Positions 31,848 through 38,391 of a DNA stretch of 38,391 bases are shown piece after piece. How positions within the stretch are numbered: the stretch's first letter is position 1; every line of letters starts with the position of its first letter. The stretch is from an uncultured Eubacteriales bacterium. GTDB taxonomy: Bacteria; Bacillota; Clostridia; Oscillospirales; Acutalibacteraceae. The notes beneath the pieces are model-generated. The model was not told the DNA's origin. It made no database searches and saw nothing but the letters and a program-made list of their open reading frames with translations. The stretch is taken from assembly GCA_905198155.1 (NCBI GenBank), contig CAJKBQ010000025.1, positions 1 through 38,391 on the forward strand, read 5' to 3'. The position numbers and the translations under genes were made by a program.

Positions 31848-34385
31848 ATGATTTCCGCATTGAACGACATCCTGCATGGGCAGGAGGACAACTACCTGCT
31901 GCCGTTTTACTGGCAGCATGGCAACCACACCGACCAAATCCCCGCGCAAGTCCAGCAAATTTACGACTCCGGCGCGCGGGCGCTGTGCGTCGAATCGCGG
32001 CCGCACCCGGACTTTTGCGGCGACGGCTGGTGGCGCGACATGGACGTGATCCTGCGCGAATGCAAAGCGCGGAACATGAAAGTCTGGATTCTGGACGACG
32101 ACCATTTCCCCACGGGTCACGCCCGCGGCGCCGTCGTGAACCATCCGGCACTGCGCCCGACGGTGCTGCGGTCGCGGTATACGGACGTCGCCGGACCGAT
32201 GGCGGACGCCGCGCTGCTGCTGAAACCGGAGGAAGACGACGCCCACCTGCTCGGTGTGGTCGCGTACCGGCGGCTGCCGCATTCGGAGGAATGCGACCCC
32301 GCAACGGCGGTGCAGCTGACCGTGCAGCGCGACGGGATGGTCTTTTGGGACATCCCGGACGGCGTGTGGCGCGTGTTTTTCTACACCGTCGGCGCATCCA
32401 CCGGGCTGAAGGATTACATCGACATGATCCGCCCGGAATCCGTCCGGCTGCTGATCGACGCCGTGTACGAACCGCACTGGGCGCACTACGCCGCCGAATT
32501 CGGCAGCACCATCGCCGGTTTTTTCTCCGACGAGCCGTCGTTCGGCACCGATCTGGACGAACGCAACCGCGCCACCGTGCATTATTATGACCAATGCGTC
32601 GGGCGCGAATTCGTGCAGATGCCGTGGAACGAAACCACCCGCCGGATGATGACCGAATCGCTCGGCCGCGACCCGCTCCCGGAGCTGTTTCTGCTGTGGC
32701 ACGAAGGGGAAGGCCGCGCCGAAGTCCGCGCAGCATACATGGATGCCGTCACCCGGCAGTACCGCGACTGCTTTACCCGTCAGCTGGCCGACTGGTGCCA
32801 CGCGCACGGGGTGGAATACATTGGCCATGTGATCGAAGACAGCGGCGCGCACACGCATTTGGGGCGCGGCACCGGGCATTACTTCCGCGCGCTCGCCCCC
32901 CAGGACATGAGCGGCATCGACGTGGTGCTGCACCAGATTATGCCCGGGTTCCCGGACGAAGTTCATTCGGCGTCCTCGGCGTCCCGCGTGTGCGACCCGG
33001 CGTTTTTTGACTGCACGCTGGCCAAGCTCGGCGCATCGCTGGCGCACATCACGCCGCATATGCGCGGCCGCGCCATGTGCGAAATTTTCGGCGCATACGG
33101 CTGGGCGGAAGATTCCGCGTTCATGAAGCGGCTGATGGATCATATGCTGGTGCGCGGCATCAACCACTTTGTTCCGCACGCATTTTCGCCGACGTACCCC
33201 GACCCCGACTGCCCGCCGCATTTCGGCGCAGGCGGCTGCGACCCCAGCTTTGACGCGTTCACCGCGCTGATGCGGTACACCAACCGCACCGCGCACCTGC
33301 TGGCCGGTGCGGCGCACGTTGCGAGCGTCGCCCTGCTGTATCACGCGGAAGGCGAATGGGCGAGCGCGTTCCACCAAGCAATGCCCGTCGATCTGCCGGC
33401 GCAGGCGCTGATGAACGGTCACATCGACTTCGACATTCTCCCCGCCGACGTGCTGGCGGACGCGGACGTCACCGGCGGGCGGCTGCGCATCCTGCGCGAA
33501 ACGTACGGCGCGCTGATCGTCCCGGCGGCGGATCACCTGCCGCAATCGGTACGTGCATCGCTGGCGCGGCTGCAATCGCTGGGGCTGCCGGTGTGGTTTG
33601 TGGACGGCAAACCGGCCGACTGCGCGGGGCTGACCGTCCCGCTGGCCGATCTGGCCGCGCAGGTGCGGCGCGCCGGGCTGGCGGATATCGAAGTTTCGGG
33701 CGACTGCCCGGCGCTGCGCATTTACCACTGCCGCCGCGACGGGGCGGACATTTTCTTCCTGGTCAACGAAGGCCGCGCCGACGCCGACTGCATCCTGCGC
33801 CTGCCGTGCCGCGGCGCGTTCGCGCGGATGAACCTGATCGCGGACGAATCCGCGTCCGACACGACGGCGGACGGACGCGTGCCGGTGCGGCTGGTGCCGG
33901 GCGAATCGCAGCTGCTGATTTTCACGGAAAACGACTTCCCGCCGGTCGCTGTGCCGGCGCAATCGACGGTTGTTTCACCGGAATTTTCGCTGGATCTGGC
34001 GCCCGCCGCGCAGCTGGACGCGTTCGCGCCGTACCGCACGTCGTGCCGGACGCTGTTCAACGTCGCAGGGCCGGACGGCGACCCGTCGTTCAGCGGCAAA
34101 ATGCGCTACCGCTTCCGGCTGAACCTGACGCGCACCGGCCGCTGCTGGCTGGATTTGGGGCGCGTGGGGCAGAACGCCGTGCTGCGCGTCAACGGTGCGG
34201 ACTGCGGCATCCGCATTTGCGCGCCGTACCGGTTCGAAATCACCGACGCCGTGCGCGACGGTGTCAACGACGTGGAAGTGATTGTCGCGAACACGCTGGT
34301 GCAGCAGCATCGGGATTCGTTCTCGGTGTGGATGACCATCGCGCCGTCCGGTCTGCTTGGGCCGGTGCGCGTGGAGACGCTGTAA
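31848..34385 (+). CDS. Large glycoside hydrolase, GH106/rhamnosidase-like
   Basis: An 845-aa protein with the build of GH106 alpha-L-rhamnosidases and relatives: an N-terminal TIM-barrel-like catalytic half (PFYWQHGNHTDQIPAQV at 19-35, WILDDDHFPTGHARG, FFSDEPSFGTDLDE with acidic residues suited to catalysis, EYIGHVIEDSGAH) and a C-terminal galactose-binding-like beta-sandwich (RYRFRLNLTRTGRCWLDLG, LRVNGADCGIRICAPYRFEI). No signal peptide, so it acts on imported oligosaccharides. AAAGGAG precedes the ATG. It is about 290 bp downstream of the AraC-type gene with a promoter of its own. The family assignment is by overall likeness; sugar specificity is open. Confidence 0.72.
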   Translation: MISALNDILHGQEDNYLLPFYWQHGNHTDQIPAQVQQIYDSGARALCVESRPHPDFCGDGWWRDMDVILRECKARNMKVWILDDDHFPTGHARGAVVNHPALRPTVLRSRYTDVAGPMADAALLLKPEEDDAHLLGVVAYRRLPHSEECDPATAVQLTVQRDGMVFWDIPDGVWRVFFYTVGASTGLKDYIDMIRPESVRLLIDAVYEPHWAHYAAEFGSTIAGFFSDEPSFGTDLDERNRATVHYYDQCVGREFVQMPWNETTRRMMTESLGRDPLPELFLLWHEGEGRAEVRAAYMDAVTRQYRDCFTRQLADWCHAHGVEYIGHVIEDSGAHTHLGRGTGHYFRALAPQDMSGIDVVLHQIMPGFPDEVHSASSASRVCDPAFFDCTLAKLGASLAHITPHMRGRAMCEIFGAYGWAEDSAFMKRLMDHMLVRGINHFVPHAFSPTYPDPDCPPHFGAGGCDPSFDAFTALMRYTNRTAHLLAGAAHVASVALLYHAEGEWASAFHQAMPVDLPAQALMNGHIDFDILPADVLADADVTGGRLRILRETYGALIVPAADHLPQSVRASLARLQSLGLPVWFVDGKPADCAGLTVPLADLAAQVRRAGLADIEVSGDCPALRIYHCRRDGADIFFLVNEGRADADCILRLPCRGAFARMNLIADESASDTTADGRVPVRLVPGESQLLIFTENDFPPVAVPAQSTVVSPEFSLDLAPAAQLDAFAPYRTSCRTLFNVAGPDGDPSFSGKMRYRFRLNLTRTGRCWLDLGRVGQNAVLRVNGADCGIRICAPYRFEITDAVRDGVNDVEVIVANTLVQQHRDSFSVWMTIAPSGLLGPVRVETL

Positions 34386-34409
34386 AATTACATTTTTCAT
34401 CGGATTCGG

Positions 34410-34438
34410 AATCCTCCGGCGTGTGCTGGGGGATTTTG
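34410..34438 (+). terminator. Probable terminator after the GH106-like gene
   Basis: AATCCTCC (34410-34417) pairs with GGGGGATT (34428-34435, one G-U), followed by TTGTG. The tract is short, so confidence is moderate. Confidence 0.55.
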
Positions 34439-34502
34439 TGTATTTCACACAAAGAACGGTTTTTTTCCGGCTGTTTTTCTACGGCGAATTTGGAAAGATT
34501 TC

Positions 34503-34531
34503 TTGATTTTATTGGTCGATTATGATACAAT
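34503..34531 (+). promoter_or_regulatory. Sigma-A promoter of the lipoprotein pair
   Basis: TTGATT (34503-34508), 17-bp spacer, TACAAT (34526-34531) with TGA upstream. The surrounding sequence is markedly AT-rich against a GC-rich genome. Confidence 0.75.
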
Positions 34532-34581
34532 TGAAGTGAAAAGGCTGAAAAATTAATATAATTCAAAAGGAGGACTTCCCC

Positions 34582-35667
34582 ATGAAACATCCCCGCATCC
34601 GCCCCATCCTCGCGCTGCTGCTCGCTGCGCTCCTGACCGGCTGCTCGGCGGGGGCGGGGAGTTCCGCTGCGCCCGGCAGCAGTGCGCCTGCAAGTTCGGT
34701 GCAGTCCGCATCCGGTACCGCATCCATCCCATCCGTCCATTTAACCCGGGAAGCGGCGCAGCGCGCCCATCGGATGCTGTCTTTCAACGGCGCACGGATC
34801 GACGAAAACGGGAAAATCGCCGTTTCCGCCAATGCGTCGATGGATGAAGACCTGCTGGCCGGATTGGACGCCATTAGCGTTTTCTATCACTACGACGCAT
34901 GGTATGTGCTGCAGCCGGGTGGTTTGCTGCGCGTGATTTACCGCACAAACGCAACCTATGAGCAGATGGGCATCGATCGAAACGCCGCCGCCGCGTTTTA
35001 CGCGGAATTGAACGAAAAGCTGCAAGCGCTATCCGTGGTAGATATGCAGTTTTCATTGGATATCCACGACGTGTTGCTTTTGACCGCCGACGGAGACGTA
35101 TACCAAATCTGCCCGCACGACCGCTTCGATCGGATTGCCGAGGGCGCGGCGATGATTCGCAGCAATTACATTTTGTTTTCGGACGGACGGTTGGAATCCA
35201 CCGCGCACGAGCGGTTGGATGTGTTGCCCGAGGACTGGAGTGACGTCGTTGATTTGATGTCGGTATCGCTCGACTGGATCTCGCCGTCGTCCGGCGGCAT
35301 CATCATCGGGCTGCGCGCCGACGGTTCGCTCCGCTACGCCGTTCCTTCGGTGGACTTTTCCGATTTCTTCGAGCTGTGCAATACCGACGAAACCGCATTG
35401 CAGCTGATTCCGGGCACATTGACAATCCGAACCGCCGACCACCGGTTGCTCCCGCTGTTCCGCAGCAAGGACAGCGGCGCCGCAGAACCCGTGCTGCACT
35501 GTGCCCCGGACGCCGTGGCCGTGTACGCTTCAAATTTTGATTTTGAGCTGCTGCCGGACGGCACCATGCATCCGATTCAAATTTCCGCAAGCAAAGATGA
35601 CCCCGTTGGCAGCTACGAAATGTGGTGGGAAACGTCCACCGTCCGCACCAAAATGCCGATCCAATAA
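34582..35667 (+). CDS. Putative lipoprotein, first of a tandem paralogous pair
   Basis: A 361-aa lipoprotein of unknown function. The signal peptide ends in a lipobox (ALLTGC, Cys21), followed by a Ser/Ala linker to about residue 48 and a folded domain to the end. The second half has strands such as GIIIGLRADGSLRYAVP and LTIRTADHRLLPLF that resemble RCC1/beta-propeller blades. It is paralogous to the next gene: signal peptide, linker, motif order (IDENGKI, GLRADGS, LLPDGT) and the C-terminal TKMPIQ match, while the middle differs strongly. AAAAGGAGG lies 8 bp before the ATG. Surface display is expected; ligand unknown. Confidence 0.85.
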   Translation: MKHPRIRPILALLLAALLTGCSAGAGSSAAPGSSAPASSVQSASGTASIPSVHLTREAAQRAHRMLSFNGARIDENGKIAVSANASMDEDLLAGLDAISVFYHYDAWYVLQPGGLLRVIYRTNATYEQMGIDRNAAAAFYAELNEKLQALSVVDMQFSLDIHDVLLLTADGDVYQICPHDRFDRIAEGAAMIRSNYILFSDGRLESTAHERLDVLPEDWSDVVDLMSVSLDWISPSSGGIIIGLRADGSLRYAVPSVDFSDFFELCNTDETALQLIPGTLTIRTADHRLLPLFRSKDSGAAEPVLHCAPDAVAVYASNFDFELLPDGTMHPIQISASKDDPVGSYEMWWETSTVRTKMPIQ

Positions 35668-35696
35668 TTTTCACATACCAAAAGGAGGTCTTCCCC

Positions 35697-36869
35697 ATGA
35701 AACACCCCCGCTCCCGCATCCGCCCCATCCTCGCGCTGCTCCTCGCTGCGCTCCTGACCGGCTGCTCGGCGGGGGCGGGGAGTTCCGCCGCGCCGGACAG
35801 CAGTGTGCCCGCAAGTTCGGCCGCTCTGGCCAGTTCGGTGCAGCCTGCAAGCTCGGTGCAGTCCGCGAGTTCCGCCGCGCCGGCAAAAGAACTGCATCTC
35901 ACGCTGGAATCCGCCCGATTGGGGCACCGTTCGGTCATCGACGATGCCGGATACATCGACGAAAACGGCAAAATTGTGCTGAGCGATTCGCTGAAACCCG
36001 ACGCGCCTCCGGAAATCCAAGCCCTTGAGGGGATGGACGCAATCGGCTTTTGGTCGATTAACGGCGCATACTTCGTGCTGCGCCCGGACGACACAATGCG
36101 CGTCTTTTTCTCCGCGGATGGATATTACGCATGGTGGGAAAGCACGGAGTCGAAAGCGAACGTCGATGCGCACAAGCAAAAAGTGGCCGACTTTTACGCC
36201 GACCTGGATCAAAAGCTCCGGCAAATGCACATTGCCGATATGCGCACCACCGGGTTTTATGACGCGCAGGAGTTCGTCATGTTCCGCACGACCGACGGCG
36301 AAGTCTATACGTACGACCTCTCTTTTCTGGGCGAAACAGCGTTTCAGTGGATTCGGCTCGCCGATCGCGGCGCCGTCGCCATCACCGGCAACGCCGTCCT
36401 GTTCGACAACGGAGAGATCGCGCGCTTTCGGTTCCACGGCGCTTCCAACCTCGACTATCTGGACGGCGTGCGCTGGCCCGACGTGGTCGATATCGCCGTT
36501 CAGTCCGACTTTGCCATCGGGCTGCGCGCCGACGGCTCCATCCGGACGTACCGGATTGAGGGGAGCGATATGTATCATTTTGCGAACACCGACGTCCGCG
36601 CCCAAGCGATTTACGATTCCAACGGGTTCGTCGTCCGGACGGCAGACGACCGGCTGATCGAGCTGCTGCTGCCCGATGGCATCGATCCCCAGCCGCCTGT
36701 GCAGTGTCCCGCCGATGCCGTCGCCATTTTCCAGGTCGCTTCGGTCGGGCCGGTCGCGCTGCTGCCGGACGGCACGCTCCAACCGGTGGAAAGCGGAATC
36801 AATTCGATGGAAAACTGGACGTCGAAGTTCGGCGACGGCGTGATCCGCACCAAAATGCCGATCCAATAA
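35697..36869 (+). CDS. Putative lipoprotein, second of a tandem paralogous pair
   Basis: A 390-aa paralogue of the preceding lipoprotein. Its lipobox is ALLTGC with Cys23; the Ser/Ala linker is longer and contains short repeats (ASSAALASSVQPASSVQ). The domain shares IDENGKI, FAIGLRADGSIRTYRI, LLPDGTLQPV and the ending RTKMPIQ. AAAGGAGG lies 8 bp before the ATG at 35697, 29 bp after the first gene, so both form an operon under the promoter at 34503-34531. No terminator is evident after it; the next gene has its own promoter 30 bp downstream. RCC1-like blades are suggested by sequence rhythm only. Confidence 0.85.
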   Translation: MKHPRSRIRPILALLLAALLTGCSAGAGSSAAPDSSVPASSAALASSVQPASSVQSASSAAPAKELHLTLESARLGHRSVIDDAGYIDENGKIVLSDSLKPDAPPEIQALEGMDAIGFWSINGAYFVLRPDDTMRVFFSADGYYAWWESTESKANVDAHKQKVADFYADLDQKLRQMHIADMRTTGFYDAQEFVMFRTTDGEVYTYDLSFLGETAFQWIRLADRGAVAITGNAVLFDNGEIARFRFHGASNLDYLDGVRWPDVVDIAVQSDFAIGLRADGSIRTYRIEGSDMYHFANTDVRAQAIYDSNGFVVRTADDRLIELLLPDGIDPQPPVQCPADAVAIFQVASVGPVALLPDGTLQPVESGINSMENWTSKFGDGVIRTKMPIQ

Positions 36870-36900
36870 CGAAAAAACAAAAAAATTCACCGAATTCCCC

Positions 36901-36929
36901 TTGATAATTCGCGCAAATTGTGCTATGCT
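36901..36929 (+). promoter_or_regulatory. Sigma-A promoter of the DtxR-like gene
   Basis: TTGATA (36901-36906), 17-bp spacer, TATGCT (36924-36929) with TGC upstream (extended -10). Confidence 0.78.
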
Positions 36930-36954
36930 ATATTTATTCATTTTTGATTCATCA

Positions 36955-36963
36955 GGGGGGGGG
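36955..36963 (+). repeat. Nine-G homopolymer tract before the DtxR-like start
   Basis: Nine consecutive G residues lie immediately before the AAGG ribosome site and 8 bp from the ATG at 36972. Such tracts slip during replication; here length changes would alter the ribosome-site context but not a reading frame. Confidence 0.9.
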
Positions 36964-36971
36964 AAGGCACG

Positions 36972-37364
36972 ATGCGGCTGCAAGAATCCGGGCAAATGTA
37001 CCTGGAAACTATCTTCGTTTTATCCGGCCAGAAGCCGATGGTGCGTTCCATCGACGTTGGGGAATATATGGGATACTCCAAGCCCAGCGTCAGCCGTGCC
37101 ATTGGGCTGCTGAAATCCGGCGGATTTGTCACGGTGGACGACGACGGCGCGCTGCACCTGACCGAATCCGGGCGCGCTGTGGCGGAGAAAATATACGAGC
37201 GGCACACCATCCTGACCAAAATGCTGATCGGGCTGGGGGTGGACCCGAAGGTCGCCGCCGAGGACGCGTGCAAAATGGAGCACGTCATCAGCGACGAATC
37301 GTTCTCTGCCATCAAATACCACATTGCGCACGACGCCGCTCACATTCACCCGGAATCCCACTGA
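36972..37364 (+). CDS. DtxR/MntR-family metal-dependent repressor, short form
   Basis: A 130-aa metalloregulator with an N-terminal winged helix (residues about 5-65; SIDVGEYMGYSKPSVSRAIGL) and a metal-binding dimerisation domain, lacking the SH3-like third domain. Aligned by eye to the family, metal-site residues are Met9, Glu12, His78, Cys100, Glu103 and His104 (DACKMEHVISDE). Met and Cys at the first and fourth positions match DtxR/IdeR (Fe2+) and differ from MntR, which has Asp and Glu. The tail is His-rich (HIAHDAAHIHPESH). It could repress iron-uptake genes; no such gene is adjacent. A strong terminator follows. Confidence 0.88.
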   Translation: MRLQESGQMYLETIFVLSGQKPMVRSIDVGEYMGYSKPSVSRAIGLLKSGGFVTVDDDGALHLTESGRAVAEKIYERHTILTKMLIGLGVDPKVAAEDACKMEHVISDESFSAIKYHIAHDAAHIHPESH

Positions 37365-37373
37365 AAATTTTCC

Positions 37374-37398
37374 GCCCGGCGATTCGCCGGGCTTTTTT
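37374..37398 (+). terminator. Terminator after the DtxR-like gene
   Basis: GCCCGGCG (37374-37381), loop ATT, CGCCGGGC (37385-37392), then six Ts. The DUF3842 gene starts 23 bp later, so it depends on read-through or an unseen promoter. Confidence 0.92.
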
Positions 37399-37420
37399 GT
37401 ACGAAAGGAGCGTTTTCCCT

Positions 37421-37831
37421 GTGAATATCCTTGTGATCGACGGCCAGGGCGGCCGACTGGGCAGCCAGTTGGTGCAGGCCGCCGTTGCCCGGTTCCCGCA
37501 GGCCCGAATCTGCGCCGTCGGCACCAACGCCATGGCCACTGCCGCGATGATTAAGGCCGGCGCGCACCAGGCCGCAACCGGCGAAAACCCCGCCATCGTC
37601 GCGTGCCGCACCGCCGACGTGATCGTCGGGCCGATCGGGATCGTGATTGCGGACGCGCTGTACGGCGAAGTGACCCCTGCGATGGCCGTCGCCGTTGGGC
37701 AGTCGCGCGCCGCGCGCGTGCTGATCCCGATCAACAAGTGCGATAATCAGGTGGCCGGCGTCGCCGATCAGCCGCTCGCCGCGATGATCGCGGACGCTTT
37801 GCGCCGGATTGCGGAGATTTTGCAGGTGTAA
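37421..37831 (+). CDS. DUF3842 family protein
   Basis: A 136-aa protein with a Rossmann-like glycine-rich start MNILVIDGQGGRLGSQLV and the conserved blocks AVGTNAMATAAMIKAGA, ATGENPAIV, VIVGPIGIVIADALYGE and LIPINKC. These match DUF3842, found mainly in anaerobic Firmicutes; I know of no established function. The GTG start at 37421 follows AAAGGAG by 10 bp; no ATG fits. The gene lies just after a strong terminator without an obvious promoter, so it may be expressed by read-through from the DtxR-like gene. Confidence 0.85.
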   Translation: MNILVIDGQGGRLGSQLVQAAVARFPQARICAVGTNAMATAAMIKAGAHQAATGENPAIVACRTADVIVGPIGIVIADALYGEVTPAMAVAVGQSRAARVLIPINKCDNQVAGVADQPLAAMIADALRRIAEILQV

Positions 37832-37950
37832 GCGCAGGATTTTCTGGTTTTTCGCGGTCGTTTGCCTGCTGTTGCGCGGATTTCGCACGATTTGGCGCAG
37901 TTTTGTGCCGATTTCCAAGTATAATGCGCTGAAATTTGCCGTTTTTCGCA
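37832..37950. other. Intergenic sequence leading into the tandem array
   Basis: No gene is seen. A TATAAT at 37920-37925 has no convincing -35. The text (for example the CGTTTTTCGC steps) gradually resembles the repeat unit that starts at 37951, and may be a decayed copy. Confidence 0.4.
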
Positions 37951-38391
37951 CTCCAATGCGAATTTTCAAGACTTCCCGCCGCAATGCGCGGTCTGGCGCA
38001 AGGCGGAAAATCGGGAAGCCGCGGCGCGGCAGGCACGGCGCAACCGGCAGTTTCCGCCGTGCACGGGCACGCGGGAATTGCGCGAATGAACTGGATTTTC
38101 GCGCACTCCAATGCGGATTTTCAAGATTTCCCGCCGCAATGCGCGGACTGGCGCAAGCCGGAAAATCGGGAAGCCGCGGCGCGGCAGGCGCGGCGCAACC
38201 GGCAGTTTCCGCCGTGCGCGGGCACGCGGGAATTGCGCGAATGAGCGCGGTTTTCGCGCGCCCCAATGCGGATTTTCAAGATTTCCCGCCGCAATGCGCG
38301 GCTTAGCGCAGACTAAAAAATTAGGAAACCCGCGGCTCGTCAAGCGCGGCGCAACCGGCAGTTCCCGCCGTGCACGGGCACGCGGGAATTG
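37951..38391. repeat. 155-bp tandem repeat array, running off the window
   Basis: Three copies in register: 37951-38105, 38106-38260 and 38261-38391 (cut by the window end). Copies 1 and 2 differ at about 11 of 155 positions; copy 3 is more diverged in its middle (38302-38345) but regains identity afterwards. Each unit carries CGTGC...GCACG-type inverted pairs and ends near GGGAATTGCGCGAATGA. The period is not a multiple of three, so open frames across it on both strands cannot encode a repeated protein and are treated as spurious. Confidence 0.92.

Noticed and set aside
31488..33962. An 824-codon minus-strand frame opposite the GH106-like gene
   Set aside because: Low-complexity Arg/Val/His-rich translation; the plus-strand protein has clear domain structure, promoter and ribosome site.
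37346..38343. Minus- and plus-strand frames with repeated peptide-like text across the tandem array
   Set aside because: The 155-bp period shifts frame every unit, so the apparent repeats fall in different frames; they come from the DNA repeat and not from a coding gene.
37951..38391. CRISPR array
   Set aside because: Repeats are 155 bp and contiguous, with no unique spacers and no cas genes nearby.

Overview
The window reads as chromosomal DNA of a high-GC, spore-forming Clostridia-type Firmicute, probably an Oscillospiraceae/Ruminococcaceae-like gut or rumen anaerobe. The lineage is an inference. Its grounds are a SpoIIR sporulation gene, the Firmicutes-type long GalT, neighbouring fakA and recG, DUF1540 and DUF3842 proteins, YesM/YesN-type regulation beside LplB/YtcP-type sugar permeases, consensus sigma-A promoters (TTGACA/TATAAT with 16-18 bp spacers, often with an extended TGn -10) and a palindromic intergenic element of a kind I recall from this group. 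No rRNA, tRNA, transposase, integrase, phage gene or CRISPR array was seen.

Left part (1-8.1 kb): tspO, an alpha/beta-hydrolase esterase, then a minus-strand YesM-like sensor kinase and YesN-like AraC response regulator divergent from two ABC sugar permeases. The space between the two divergent units holds both promoters and a long, strongly structured leader. No substrate-binding protein or ATPase accompanies the permeases. 8.1-11.6 kb: a minus-strand operon of OmpR-type regulator, HAMP kinase and HtrA-like protease, which looks like an envelope-stress circuit.

11.6-14.3 kb: a GH38 alpha-mannosidase gene bounded by two 60-bp direct repeats (59/60 identical). The right copy is part of the divergent mannosidase/hflX promoter region, so the gene looks like an inserted or duplicated cassette. 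14.3-24.2 kb is mostly core: hflX, an orphan exported protein, spoIIR, an lrp-aminotransferase-ispE operon, fakA-recG and a tiny DUF1540 cysteine-rich gene. 24.2-30.5 kb: a DacF-like D,D-carboxypeptidase, a metallophosphoesterase, an AlbA_2/Schlafen-type regulator with an array of 21-bp phased repeats upstream of its promoter, a cyclophilin and galT.

Right part (30.6-38.4 kb) is more accessory: an AraC activator, a dispersed palindromic element, a large GH106-like glycosidase, two tandem paralogous lipoproteins whose ends are conserved while their middles have diverged, a short DtxR-like metalloregulator with a nine-G tract next to its ribosome site, a DUF3842 gene, and a 155-bp tandem repeat array that runs off the window. 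Carbohydrate use (permeases, esterase, mannosidase, GalT, GH106-like enzyme, two AraC-type regulators) and envelope maintenance (HtrA, carboxypeptidase, lipoproteins) are the main themes. I saw no single complete new defence or mobile system. The best candidates for something undescribed are the repeat-flanked mannosidase cassette, the phased operator array, the lipoprotein pair and the 155-bp array.
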